This document shows, piece by piece, positions 6,788-14,999 of a stretch of DNA of 20,637 nt. The position numbers were made by a program, and so were the translations under genes. The DNA comes from a virus, in the IMG/VR virus record IMGVR_UViG_3300020469_000325, positions 1 through 20,637 of that record. One strand, written 5' to 3'. Every line of letters starts with the position of its first letter. Positions within the stretch are counted from its first letter, which is position 1. The notes under the pieces were generated by a model. The model saw only the letters and a list, made by a program, of their open reading frames with translations, searched no databases and was not told the origin of the DNA.

Positions 6788-6984
6788 TGGAATACGATGC
6801 ATGGTTTGATGACAACATACCCAAGGCACAGTACGGAAGTCTACAGTGTTGGATAGCTAATGAGCACACGAAACCGTGGACTAACGCATACGATATGACA
6901 GTACACTCTATCATGTATGAGATAGCAGTGAAGAATGGTTTATTATTGAGTGGTGGCAGTGAGGAAAATTTGGTACGAGGATAG
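6787..6984 (+). CDS. Small protein of unknown function
   Basis: A 65-residue product starting at the ATG that shares its A with the preceding TAA stop (TAATG at 6785-6789). This placement argues for that start over an in-frame upstream ATG at 6775. The sequence (MEYDAWFDDNIPKAQYGSLQ) is rich in Trp and Tyr, with a likely amphipathic helix DMTVHSIMYEIAVKNGL. No domain is recognised. The 3' end overlaps the following gene by about 35 bases, the longest ordinary gene overlap in this part of the window. That leaves some doubt about one or other boundary. Confidence 0.65.
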   Translation: MEYDAWFDDNIPKAQYGSLQCWIANEHTKPWTNAYDMTVHSIMYEIAVKNGLLLSGGSEENLVRG

Positions 6985-7654
6985 GTTAGAGCACCTCTCT
7001 TCATTTCGTAATCTAAAAGAGAATTATAAAGAGATCATCCCAGAGATTCTTGCGTTCGTAAAGGACAATGAATATCTCATGGAAGAATGGGTGATGGATA
7101 AGTGGGTAGAAGATACAAACTTAGGACGAGTACAACTATGGGATGGTGCCTGGCGTGTCATCCCTTTTCCTATTAATGCTGTCGGCTCAACAGCCGTTGG
7201 TGGAGATTATCAACTCAGTGAGATGGTGAGCTTTACAAAGCTATTCAATACCACACTAGATGAGGTCAAGAGGTTAGGTCCTAAGATCTATGACAGTTTC
7301 GTACGTCACTGTCCTAAGACATCAGCATACTTAGAAGAGGATATCCTTAAGAAATTGTTAAAGTCCGCAACAATCAGTCGTTTGTCGCCTGGTACTAAGA
7401 TAAATCCTCATAACGGTGACATTGATTCTATCAGGGTACACTTCCCTGTAGTAACAGATCCAGATGCTTGGTTATCCGTTAGAGGACGCAAACGTACTTG
7501 GGAGATAGGAAATGTTTTCGGATTTCATGATAATGATAAGCATTGGGCTCAGCATAATGGCACTAGGGATCGTATCGTGGTCATCTTTGACTACTCTGTT
7601 GATCAACTAGAATCACTCACAAATTTTGAATTGGAAGACCCATATATAGAATAG
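6950..7654 (+). CDS. Aspartyl/asparaginyl beta-hydroxylase-like oxygenase
   Basis: About 234 residues from a GTG at 6950. GTGs at 6953 and 6959 are alternatives, and no in-frame ATG occurs near the N-terminus. The C-terminal half matches the Asp/Asn/Pro hydroxylase (Asp_Arg_Hydrox) subset of Fe(II)/2OG enzymes. SRLSPGTKINPHNGD contains H154, IRVHFPVV follows, and GFHDNDKHWAQHNGTRDR contains the distal H198. R208 in RDRIVVIFDY is the likely 2OG ligand. This subset often uses two histidines without the carboxylate. The N-terminal half is helical and not recognised. The enzyme probably hydroxylates a protein side chain, possibly on a virion or host target (inference). It lies within a late-type gene run. 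Confidence 0.8.
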   Translation: MVAVRKIWYEDRLEHLSSFRNLKENYKEIIPEILAFVKDNEYLMEEWVMDKWVEDTNLGRVQLWDGAWRVIPFPINAVGSTAVGGDYQLSEMVSFTKLFNTTLDEVKRLGPKIYDSFVRHCPKTSAYLEEDILKKLLKSATISRLSPGTKINPHNGDIDSIRVHFPVVTDPDAWLSVRGRKRTWEIGNVFGFHDNDKHWAQHNGTRDRIVVIFDYSVDQLESLTNFELEDPYIE

Positions 7655-7670
7655 TATATGAAGAATTATT

Positions 7671-7856
7671 ATGACTAAATTTCTACTACCTATCGCTATC
7701 AACATCATAGACAAAGCGGTAGACAAAATCCCTGAAGATCTAGAGGGTAAAATCAAGGAGTTCCTGATCGCATTGCTTAAGAAAGCTGCTGCTAAATCAG
7801 GTAATAAGGTAGACGATCAGCTAGTCGCAGCACTAGAGAAAGCACTACTTGAATAA
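7671..7856 (+). CDS. Small helical protein, possibly membrane-associated
   Basis: A 61-residue protein. The N-terminus MTKFLLPIAINIIDKAVDKI is hydrophobic and amphipathic, followed by two helices with alternating charge (EGKIKEFLIALLKKAAAK and DDQLVAALEKALLE). The pattern of three short helices and no Cys, His or Trp suggests a small helical bundle or a membrane-surface peptide. No family is recognised. Its stop codon overlaps the late promoter-like box at 7852-7859. It follows the oxygenase gene by 16 bases. Confidence 0.65.
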   Translation: MTKFLLPIAINIIDKAVDKIPEDLEGKIKEFLIALLKKAAAKSGNKVDDQLVAALEKALLE

Positions 7857-7859
7857 ATA
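7852..7859 (+). promoter_or_regulatory. Late promoter-like box
   Basis: AATAAATA at 7852-7859 differs from the T4 late consensus TATAAATA only in its first base. Initiation would be expected near 7866, leaving about 30 bases before the ATG at 7897, with a GGAG ribosome-binding element at about 7882-7885. The gene behind it encodes an Ig-like protein, the sort of product expected late in infection. The short AT-rich motif could occur by chance. Confidence 0.45.
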
Positions 7860-7896
7860 AAATATAGGTATTAATTAATTTCGGAGATAGTGTCTC

Positions 7897-8517
7897 ATGT
7901 CACTTTATGGAAATGATGACAGCAACGCCAACAAAACCAAAGCAGGTATAGGTGTTGGTGCTTCATCACAAGCAAAAACTGTTGTCTTTATTGATGACAC
8001 AGAAGCACAACTAAAGTCCAATAAGGACAGAGGTTTAAATGCACCAGGCTGGTGGTCGTATTTCACATACACAGACAGTCATGGAACTACTCGCCATAAG
8101 GCAGAGCAACTTGTTTACATTGCTAAACCAGAAGCTAACGCATCTGAGACACAAGCCGACGATACAATCGGAGCAGACGTACTAGAGGTCATCACTCTAA
8201 CAAGTGGTAACCAACCTGCTAACTCTACTTCATCAAGTGGAGCAGGTACATTCGCAGTCACAGTATCTGTGGATCAGTCTGGTACACCAGCATACGTATG
8301 GCAGAGACAGACAGCAACTGGAAACAGATGGACAAACATCGCTGCTAACACCGACACAGGTATCACATACGCTAACTTCACTACAGCAACACTTGCTTAT
8401 AGTGGACTAGCTGGTGACACACTTGACGGTTACAAGTACAGAGTAAAGGTCACCACATCAAAGGGTGCTACTGAAGTTATCTCTAACGGAGCTGCTACTC
8501 TAACATTCGGCAGTTAA
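7897..8517 (+). CDS. Putative virion structural protein with Ig-like C-terminal domain
   Basis: A 206-residue protein. The N-terminal ~75 residues (SLYGNDDSNANKTKAGIG, then DRGLNAPGWWSYFTYTD) form a block I recall from T4-like cyanophage structural proteins. A Ser/Thr/Gly linker follows. The C-terminal ~95 residues are beta-rich and Ig-like: TFAVTVSVDQSGTP, then AYVWQRQ with the core Trp, then GYKYRVKVTTSKGATEVIS with the core Tyr. Ig-like domains are common on tailed-phage capsid and tail surfaces, where they can bind carbohydrates weakly. There is no signal peptide. It has its own late promoter-like box, and base composition is less AT-rich than its neighbours, as is usual for abundant structural proteins. 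Confidence 0.78.
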   Translation: MSLYGNDDSNANKTKAGIGVGASSQAKTVVFIDDTEAQLKSNKDRGLNAPGWWSYFTYTDSHGTTRHKAEQLVYIAKPEANASETQADDTIGADVLEVITLTSGNQPANSTSSSGAGTFAVTVSVDQSGTPAYVWQRQTATGNRWTNIAANTDTGITYANFTTATLAYSGLAGDTLDGYKYRVKVTTSKGATEVISNGAATLTFGS

Positions 8518-8520
8518 TGA

Positions 8521-8892
8521 ATGAATTTTACTGAATTGACTGAGGACAACTACGTCCTATTCGCTATTAAATATTATGATAACCCTTCAGCGGTTACTAA
8601 AGAAGATTTTTTAGATGACTTAAGACGCTTCAAATATATCAAGCGTCTTATAAACAAGTATCTAAAGAACGGAGAGGTTAAGTTGCACTTACTTCTCAAT
8701 CATATTATAATAGTATATAATGTGTTTAATGAGGCTGCCACTCCCCTCTTGTTTTTCAAGATGGACAAGGAGTACTGGTCTATCATTAAATCTATTATGA
8801 TATTCCTCAAACGTTATCCCGAAGTTGAGAGTGAGACTCTCAAGAAGATACCTATTAACGAAACGATCATTAAGGAGTTACAGTCGTTATGA
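8521..8892 (+). CDS. Conserved T4-like phage protein of unknown function
   Basis: A 123-residue, helix-rich protein (FTELTEDNYVLFAIKYYDNP, then DDLRRFKYIKRLINKYLK, then LHLLLNHIIIVYNVFNEAAT, then PLLFFKMDKEYWSIIKS). I recall close relatives in many cyanophages and pelagiphages, where it is usually annotated as hypothetical. The LLLNHIIIVYNVF stretch is hydrophobic but probably a buried helix. Start is 3 bases after the preceding stop. The stop overlaps the next start as ATGA. Being so conserved and placed beside virion genes, it may be an assembly or head/tail-completion factor (inference). Confidence 0.75.
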   Translation: MNFTELTEDNYVLFAIKYYDNPSAVTKEDFLDDLRRFKYIKRLINKYLKNGEVKLHLLLNHIIIVYNVFNEAATPLLFFKMDKEYWSIIKSIMIFLKRYPEVESETLKKIPINETIIKELQSL

Positions 8893-9605
8893 TGTCTGGT
8901 GGCATTACAAACGCAGGACCTATTAACACCCCTACCACAGGTCAGGGTGCTATAGCTGGGTTCGATCCTATAATGAAGTTCTCCAAGAGAGCTAGGAAAA
9001 AGAGAAAGAAGATGGAGTCCGCTGGCAAACAGTGGGATCATCGGAGAAAAGATCCTACCTACATAGATGGTAGGAGTAAGCAAGCTCGTAAACTAATTAA
9101 ACGTCTAGCTAAACGCAAGAAGAAAATGAACGAATCACAACTAGCAGAGTCAGGTGCTGCTACCAAACAAGCATACAAATTTCTTCAGCAACGTCGTAAG
9201 GTGCAGAAGAAACAGGAGCGTGACAAACGTGCTTCTAATAGGAAGCAAGAGATCCAGACAATAGCACGTGCTAAGTCATCTGACTATCAGAGAAAGGCAA
9301 AGGATAGACAGAAGAAGATTTCACAAGGTCTTAACAAAGAAAAGAAAGAATCATTCTACGCAAACGAAAGAGCATTAGCATATGATGGTGCTAACATTCT
9401 TAACTTCATGCTAGAGCAGATAGAAGAGAACCATAAGAACCCTACTACATACTTCTTCCATGATGAGAGTGAACTAGAGATCTCAGTCAAGGAAGCAGCG
9501 TATGCTGTTGTTAAATTTAATGAATTAAGTGATGACCACAAAGAAACATTCATCGAGAACCTTGGGGCAACAAACCAGTTCCTTTCAAGTTTCATCAACA
9601 TGTAG
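8889..9605 (+). CDS. Highly basic coiled-coil phage protein, unknown function
   Basis: A 238-residue protein. A Gly/Thr/Pro N-terminus (GGITNAGPINTPTTGQGAIA) is followed by a very Lys/Arg-rich helical region from about residue 30 to 155 (KFSKRARKKRKKME, KLIKRLAKRKKKMNE, FLQQRRKVQKKQERDKRASN). This region could be a long coiled coil or could bind nucleic acid. A more globular, acidic C-terminal part follows (ANILNFMLEQIEEN, then ELEISVKEAAYAVVKFNELS). Tandem ATGs at 8889/8892 give either start. The charge split suggests a DNA-associated virion or packaging protein, but no family is recognised. The gene that follows has no clear start codon of its own. Confidence 0.75.
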   Translation: MMSGGITNAGPINTPTTGQGAIAGFDPIMKFSKRARKKRKKMESAGKQWDHRRKDPTYIDGRSKQARKLIKRLAKRKKKMNESQLAESGAATKQAYKFLQQRRKVQKKQERDKRASNRKQEIQTIARAKSSDYQRKAKDRQKKISQGLNKEKKESFYANERALAYDGANILNFMLEQIEENHKNPTTYFFHDESELEISVKEAAYAVVKFNELSDDHKETFIENLGATNQFLSSFINM

Positions 9606-10410
9606 GTTTGGTAGGATACACAGTATCCTTACAGCAGAAGAGATAAAAAGAGTAGAAGATAACGTAGACAGCATTGATAAGTGTTGGTTGAATAGGAGCA
9701 TGTGTAACCCACGTGTTCCTTTTTGGACTTTAGGTGCGGTCACATATCTAGAAGGGTGTGATAATATAACCCAGTATCATAGACATAGAAAGGCACTGAA
9801 CCCAGTGCTCAAGAAGACTTTCTCTTGGTTCTATGACATCGTAGAACGTAGGATGTCAGAAGAGCTAGGGGATCTTGTTGTATTTGATGACAACCTAGCA
9901 CTACCTGGCTTTCATATCTTCGGACCTAAGAAGGGTGTGACTATGACAGCACAGGAGTGTCATATGCTAGAGCAACCACTTGCTAGTATCCATACAGATA
10001 TACAGTACAAGGAGCACATGTCATATTGGAATACATTTAAGGAGGTAGACCTCAAGGATGTGTTATCATTTACTATGGCAATCAGACTACCCTCTAATGG
10101 TGGTGGTCTATACATCTGGGACTGGGCAGACTTTGATCAAGAGATGATAGACACATTTAACTTCCAACATAACGATGACAAGGTGAGTGTACTAAAGAAC
10201 AAGTACCTCTGGGAGAATGGCAGCACTAATGGTTACGATCCTAAAGAGGAACCACTGTATGAGGAGTACACTGAGGGTGACATGTCATACTTCATAGGTC
10301 ACTTGGTACATCAGATAGCACCAGCTAAGACATGTCTACCTACAGACAGAAGGATCACACTACAGGGACATGGTGTCAAGTGTGATGGGACATGGAGGAT
10401 ATACTTTTGA
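9532..10410 (+). CDS. 2OG-Fe(II) oxygenase-like protein, paralogue A
   Basis: About 292 residues if the ATG at 9532 is used, but the first ~24 codons overlap the preceding gene. Similarity to paralogue B begins only near 9604, so the true start is uncertain. The core shows DNLALPGFHIFG, then HTDIQY with an HxD iron motif (cat at 9991, gat at 9997). LSFTMAIRLPSNGGGLYIWDW follows, then GHLVHQIAPA with the distal His (cat at 10309) and RRITLQGHGVK with the 2OG arginine. This is the complete H-x-D...H...R order of Fe(II)/2OG oxygenases. The substrate is unknown. It aligns along its length with the next gene, so the pair arose by tandem duplication. Confidence 0.8.
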   Translation: MTTKKHSSRTLGQQTSSFQVSSTCRFGRIHSILTAEEIKRVEDNVDSIDKCWLNRSMCNPRVPFWTLGAVTYLEGCDNITQYHRHRKALNPVLKKTFSWFYDIVERRMSEELGDLVVFDDNLALPGFHIFGPKKGVTMTAQECHMLEQPLASIHTDIQYKEHMSYWNTFKEVDLKDVLSFTMAIRLPSNGGGLYIWDWADFDQEMIDTFNFQHNDDKVSVLKNKYLWENGSTNGYDPKEEPLYEEYTEGDMSYFIGHLVHQIAPAKTCLPTDRRITLQGHGVKCDGTWRIYF

Positions 10411-11282
10411 ACATAGGTATCGTTGAGGTACTCACTGATGATGAGACAGATAAGGTAGAGCAAGGTGTATATGACTGCGTAAACCTATGGCAGTCAAGAC
10501 AGAACTGGCATCCGAGCAGTGATTTGTTTGGAACCACAGAGGATATAGAACGTTACATGCACTACAGTACACTGGGTGCTACCTTGTACATGGATGCATC
10601 AGAGAATGGATGGGGATACTATTGTAAGCACAAGGCAGTTCTCAACAGGGTTCTGGATAAAAAGTTTGATTGGGTGTACGACAAACTGGTGACAGCACTA
10701 CGCCCCCACCTAGGTAACGTCACTTTAGAGGCTGACTTGGCTAGACCTGGCTTTCACATCTATCAGTTCGAGGACGCAACAACACCGAAGAAACATCACA
10801 GGTGTCTACACATGGATGGTCAGTGGTTCTATGGTCTCAAGTTTCTGAAGGAGAAGTATGGTAAGGTGATTGATATAAAAGAACCATTGAGTTTTACATT
10901 TACTATCACTAGACCTAGCAGAGGTTCAGCGATAGGTTTCTGGGGTCTTCCAGAGGCACTCAGGCATCAGGCAGAGGACTTACAGAAGAAGTATCCACAT
11001 GATATAATAGACAGGTATCAGAACCTAGAGTATGTGAAAGAGATCAAAGGACAGCATGCTATAGAGAGACCATGGAAGTATGATCTATTCAAGGCAGACT
11101 GTGGTGATCTAGAGCAATACATTCCAAGGATCATACCTCATACACCTGGCAATTCTTTCTTCTACAGTGGTATGATCATGCATCAAATGATACTAGGTGA
11201 CAGTTTTGTACAAGGTGATACACGCATTACATTACAAGGACATGGACTAAAAATTAACGGTGAGTATAAAATTTTCTGGTAA
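10407..11282 (+). CDS. 2OG-Fe(II) oxygenase-like protein, paralogue B
   Basis: 291 residues from a TTG at 10407, which follows a strong GGAGG (10394-10398) at 8 bases spacing. An upstream ATG at 10392 lacks a comparable ribosome-binding site. The protein parallels its neighbour: ADLARPGFHIYQF, then LHMDGQWFYG (HxD; cac at 10809, gat at 10815), then LSFTFTITRPSRG, then GMIMHQMILG (distal His), then TRITLQGHGLK (Arg). Both end in similar aromatic tails (TWRIYF and EYKIFW). The Fe(II)/2OG signature is complete, so catalysis is likely retained. The target is unknown. Start and stop of the two genes overlap (TTGA), implying coupled translation. Confidence 0.82.
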   Translation: MNIGIVEVLTDDETDKVEQGVYDCVNLWQSRQNWHPSSDLFGTTEDIERYMHYSTLGATLYMDASENGWGYYCKHKAVLNRVLDKKFDWVYDKLVTALRPHLGNVTLEADLARPGFHIYQFEDATTPKKHHRCLHMDGQWFYGLKFLKEKYGKVIDIKEPLSFTFTITRPSRGSAIGFWGLPEALRHQAEDLQKKYPHDIIDRYQNLEYVKEIKGQHAIERPWKYDLFKADCGDLEQYIPRIIPHTPGNSFFYSGMIMHQMILGDSFVQGDTRITLQGHGLKINGEYKIFW

Positions 11283-11303
11283 TCTTAAGAAAATATTAAA
11301 TGT

Positions 11304-11311
11304 AATAAATA
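11304..11311 (+). promoter_or_regulatory. Late promoter-like box in a 36-base intergenic gap
   Basis: AATAAATA at 11304-11311 differs from TATAAATA in one base and lies in one of the few non-coding gaps. The expected start site (about 11317) is almost at the ATG of the next gene (11319), which would give a nearly leaderless message. Either that gene is read from upstream transcripts or the motif is a chance AT-rich match. Confidence 0.3.
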
Positions 11312-11318
11312 CTCAGAG

Positions 11319-11735
11319 ATGGAAAATATTAACACAGCAATAATTGAAAGACTCGAAAGAGTTGTAGACTCATTACAGGACAACTCTGTAAAGATGGGTC
11401 AACTTCTTGCTGTCCATAATGAGAAACTCGATAAGCAAGACAGGATTGATGAGGTACTCTTCGAGAAGATAGATACCCTCAACAGAGATATGATTAGAGA
11501 GACAGACTCAATAAAGAAAGGATGTGAGAAAGATATACGTAAGGTAGATGACCGTCTAAGGGTCATGGAGAAGAAGATGTGGAGTATATTTGGTGCTCTT
11601 GGTATAATATCTTTCGTCGTCAGTCCTATGGGACAAAGGTTTATGCGTCCTTTCTTGACACAAGCAGAAGCAGCTGCTATAGTAGTACCTAGTGTACCTC
11701 TAGTAGATGTCGATAGACAATCAGTTCATACATAA
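11319..11735 (+). CDS. Coiled-coil protein with one C-terminal membrane segment
   Basis: A 138-residue protein. Residues 1-88 form a continuous heptad-like helix (IIERLERVVDSLQDNSVKMG, EKLDKQDRIDEVLFEKIDTL, DIRKVDDRLRVMEKK). A hydrophobic span, MWSIFGALGIISFVVSPMG (about 88-106), can cross a membrane once. A short tail rich in Ala and Val follows. This architecture resembles haemolysin XhlA-like proteins, which act beside holins, but sequence identity to that family is not evident by eye. I recall similar proteins as conserved hypotheticals in T4-like cyanophages. It overlaps gp61 by 29 bases. A role at the host membrane is inferred from the topology. Confidence 0.75.
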   Translation: MENINTAIIERLERVVDSLQDNSVKMGQLLAVHNEKLDKQDRIDEVLFEKIDTLNRDMIRETDSIKKGCEKDIRKVDDRLRVMEKKMWSIFGALGIISFVVSPMGQRFMRPFLTQAEAAAIVVPSVPLVDVDRQSVHT

Positions 11736-12696
11736 CATATCTGCTAACCTAGATCAGTTTAAAAAAAAGAATAAAGGAGTATACAACTTCCGCTGTCCTT
11801 ACTGTGGTGACTCACAGAAGTATAAGAACAAAGCGAGAGGTTATTTTTTTACGTCAAAAAATGATCTAGTATACAAGTGTCACAACTGTGGTATTGGTAG
11901 GAACTTCTCTGGTTTCTTAAAGGATAACTTCCCACTGATACACGACCAGTATGTGATGGAGAAGTACAAGGCAGGCTTGACTGGTAAGCACAGAAATGTG
12001 TCAAAACCTAAGTTTGATTTTGAAAAACCAACATTCAAACGGACAGTCAATCTTCAACCTCTTTCCTCTCTAAATAATTCTCACTTGGCATTAGCATACG
12101 TCATGGGAAGGGGACTTCCACTTGACAAATTAGACCTGTTATATTATTGTCCTAACTTCAAGGAGTGGACAAACACTCACAAGAAAACATTCGATTCCAT
12201 CAAGCATGATGAAAAACGTATTATTATTCCACTGAATGATAAGAACGGTAACCTCATGGGATTTCAAGGAAGATCATTAGATCCCAAGAACCCTATGAGA
12301 TACATCACAGTCATGTTGGAGAAGGATGCTCCAAAAATATACGGACTAGACACACTCAATGAATCTAAACCAATCTACATCGTCGAAGGACCCTTCGACT
12401 CGCTCTTCTTGGAAAACTCGGTTGCCATGGCTGGTTCCGATCTTGATCCTAGGACGTTTAATTGGAGCGATTATATTTGGGTTTATGATAACGAACCTCG
12501 TAACAGAGAAATCGTTGAAAGAATCGACAAGACCATTGGTCGAGGAGATAAGGTAGTCATATGGCCACGTGACATATATGACAAAGACATCAACGACATG
12601 TTCAACAGTGGACACGACGTTAAATCTATGGTAGAATCAAATGTCTACTCAGGATTAGAAGCAAAACTACAACTTAACAACTGGAAAAAGATATGA
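11707..12696 (+). CDS. gp61: DNA primase, T4 gp61-like
   Basis: A 329-residue primase. The N-terminal zinc-binding domain has C30-P-Y-C33 and C58-H-N-C61 (FRCPYCGDSQKYK, VYKCHNCGIGRNF). The TOPRIM catalytic domain shows IYIVEGPFDSLF with E227 and VYDNEPRN with D261, followed by KDINDMF near the end of the domain. T4 gp61 makes the short RNA primers for lagging-strand synthesis together with gp41, found at the left edge. Length is close to T4 gp61 (about 340 residues). The ATG at 11707 lies in the 3' end of the preceding gene. The stop overlaps nrdA by four bases (ATGA). Confidence 0.93.
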   Translation: MSIDNQFIHNISANLDQFKKKNKGVYNFRCPYCGDSQKYKNKARGYFFTSKNDLVYKCHNCGIGRNFSGFLKDNFPLIHDQYVMEKYKAGLTGKHRNVSKPKFDFEKPTFKRTVNLQPLSSLNNSHLALAYVMGRGLPLDKLDLLYYCPNFKEWTNTHKKTFDSIKHDEKRIIIPLNDKNGNLMGFQGRSLDPKNPMRYITVMLEKDAPKIYGLDTLNESKPIYIVEGPFDSLFLENSVAMAGSDLDPRTFNWSDYIWVYDNEPRNREIVERIDKTIGRGDKVVIWPRDIYDKDINDMFNSGHDVKSMVESNVYSGLEAKLQLNNWKKI

Positions 12697-14999
12697 GCAA
12701 CATAAACGTACTTAAGAGAGATGGAACCACCGAGGAACTTAATCTTGACAAGGTACATAAGATGGTAGAGTTCGCATGTGAAGGACTCGCAGGTGTTTCA
12801 GCATCACAGGTGGAGATACAATCAGGACTACAGTTCTGTGATGGAATCACCTCTAATGATATACAAGAGATACTAATCAGGTCAGCAAGTGATCTAATCA
12901 CTGAAGACCATCCCAACTATCAATTTGTTGCTGCTAGATTATTACTATTCGGACTTCGGAAAGCAGTACATGGACACCCAGAGGTACTTCCCCCTCTTCG
13001 TCAGCACATCCAAGGGTGTATTGACAAAGGAGTATACGACAGTGCTATCGTGAATCGTTATAGTGAAGAGGAGTGGGACAGGATTAACAGTTTCGTTGAT
13101 CATGAGAGGGATTACTTGTTTACTTACGCAGGACTGAGACAGGTAGTCGATAAATATTTAGTCCAAGATCGTAGCACTGGCGAGCACTACGAGTCACCGC
13201 AGCAGATGTATATCATGATCGCTGCTACACTATTCGCAAACTATCCAACAGAAACGAGGCTTGATTATGTCAGACGATACTACAACGCAATCAGCACACA
13301 CAAAATCAACATCCCAACCCCCATCATGGGAGGGGTCAGGACACCCATTCGTCAATTTGCATCTTGTGTTCTGGTTGATATTGATGACACCCTCGATAGT
13401 ATCTTTAGCAGTGATATGGCTATTGGCAAATACGTCGCACAGAGGGCTGGTATTGGTATTAACGCGGGCAGAATCCGTGGGATCAACAGTAAGATCAGGG
13501 GTGGGGAAGTACAACACACAGGTGTTGTCCCCTTCCTTAAAAAGTTCGAGGCAACTGTTAGATGCTGTACTCAAAACGGTATCAGAGGAGGGTCAGCCAC
13601 TGTCCACTTTCCGATCTGGCATCAAGAAATTGAAGACATCATTGTTCTCAAGAACAACAAAGGGACGCAAGACAACAGGGTCAGGAAGTTAGATTATAGT
13701 ATACAACTTAGCGAACTATTCTATAAGAGATTCATTGAAGCAGGTGTGATCACATTGTTCTCACCTCATGAAGCACCAGGTTTATACGATGCCTTCGGTA
13801 CAGAATACTTTGATGAGATGTATGAGAGATATGAGAACGATCCAAGCATACCTAAGACACAGATAGATGCTCAAGAACTTATCCTTGATCTACTCAAGGA
13901 GAGGGGAGAGACAGGACGTATCTACCTAATGAACATAGACCATTGTAATAGTCACAGTTCATTCAAAGACAAGGTAAGTATGTCTAACCTATGTCAGGAG
14001 ATCACACTACCTACAGATCCTATTGATCATATAGATGACGCAGGTGGAGAGATAGCATTGTGTATACTATCTGCTCTCAACGTAGGTAAGATCACACAAC
14101 TAGAACAGTTAGAAGAACTATGTGACCTGTCTGTCAGAGGACTAGAAGAACTGATAGACTATCAGGACTATCCTGTAGTTGCTGCTGAACGTAGCACACT
14201 GGCACGTAGGTCACTGGGTGTAGGTTACATAGGTCTAGCACACTATCTTGCTAAGAACAAGGTCAAGTATGATGACCCACAAGCATGGAAATTAGTACAT
14301 GAGTTAACAGAAGCTTTCCAATACTATCTTCTCAAGACATCTAATCAGATAGCACAAGAGAAGGGAGCATGTGAATACTTCGATCATACTAAATATTCAG
14401 ACGGGATACTTCCGATTGACACATACAAGAAGGACGTAGATGACATCGTACCAAACGTACTGAACTATGATTGGGATACTTTACGCAATGACATCAAGAC
14501 CCATGGTCTTAGACACTCAACACTGTCAGCACAGATGCCATCGGAGAGTAGTTCCATTGTGTCAAACGCAACCAACGGAATCGAACCACCAAGAGACTTT
14601 GTGTCCATTAAGAAGTCAAAGAAAGGACCTCTTAAGCAAGTTGTTCCAGGTTTTCCGTATCTGAAAAGCAATTATACTTTGCTATGGGATATGCCAAGTA
14701 ATGAAGGGTACATCAAAGTCACTGCTGTCATGCAGAAGTTCTTTGACCAAGGCATCTCAGGCAACTGGTCTTATAATCCAGAAAATTATCCAGACAATGA
14801 AGTGCCGACCTCTGTCATGGCACAGGATTGGTTAACTACCTACAAGTATGGGTGGAAGACATCTTACTATCAGAATACATATGATGCTAAGAAAGACACA
14901 GAGGAACCTATTGCGGAGGTAGCACACACCGATCTCAATAGTCTATTAACCGATATCATGGAGTCGAATGAAAGCGAGTGCGAATCCTGTTCAATCTAA
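12693..14999 (+). CDS. nrdA: Ribonucleoside-diphosphate reductase class Ia, alpha subunit
   Basis: A 768-residue protein, the usual length for NrdA. An N-terminal ATP-cone region (VLKRDGTTEELNLDKVHKMV) is followed by the catalytic barrel. The key residues are present: C225 (FASCVLVD) and C457 (IALCILSALNVG) as the redox pair, C434 with E436 in NLCQEI for the active-site thiyl radical and acid, and a PSESSSIVSNATNGIEPPR loop. The C-terminal shuttle cysteines C763/C766 lie in CESCSI. The enzyme reduces NDPs to dNDPs with NrdB. Cyanophages use it to supply dNTPs during infection. The start overlaps the gp61 stop, so primase and reductase are likely co-expressed. Allosteric dATP control would depend on the ATP-cone. 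Confidence 0.96.
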   Translation: MSNINVLKRDGTTEELNLDKVHKMVEFACEGLAGVSASQVEIQSGLQFCDGITSNDIQEILIRSASDLITEDHPNYQFVAARLLLFGLRKAVHGHPEVLPPLRQHIQGCIDKGVYDSAIVNRYSEEEWDRINSFVDHERDYLFTYAGLRQVVDKYLVQDRSTGEHYESPQQMYIMIAATLFANYPTETRLDYVRRYYNAISTHKINIPTPIMGGVRTPIRQFASCVLVDIDDTLDSIFSSDMAIGKYVAQRAGIGINAGRIRGINSKIRGGEVQHTGVVPFLKKFEATVRCCTQNGIRGGSATVHFPIWHQEIEDIIVLKNNKGTQDNRVRKLDYSIQLSELFYKRFIEAGVITLFSPHEAPGLYDAFGTEYFDEMYERYENDPSIPKTQIDAQELILDLLKERGETGRIYLMNIDHCNSHSSFKDKVSMSNLCQEITLPTDPIDHIDDAGGEIALCILSALNVGKITQLEQLEELCDLSVRGLEELIDYQDYPVVAAERSTLARRSLGVGYIGLAHYLAKNKVKYDDPQAWKLVHELTEAFQYYLLKTSNQIAQEKGACEYFDHTKYSDGILPIDTYKKDVDDIVPNVLNYDWDTLRNDIKTHGLRHSTLSAQMPSESSSIVSNATNGIEPPRDFVSIKKSKKGPLKQVVPGFPYLKSNYTLLWDMPSNEGYIKVTAVMQKFFDQGISGNWSYNPENYPDNEVPTSVMAQDWLTTYKYGWKTSYYQNTYDAKKDTEEPIAEVAHTDLNSLLTDIMESNESECESCSI

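Noticed and set aside
11757-11775. Run of eight A's in gp61 as a second slippery site
   Set aside because: The gp61 frame continues normally through it to a full-length product, and no other open frame follows; nothing requires recoding.
13261-13692. 143-residue + strand frame inside nrdA
   Set aside because: nrdA is intact in its own frame with all catalytic residues; this frame has no ribosome-binding site and no recognisable sequence.
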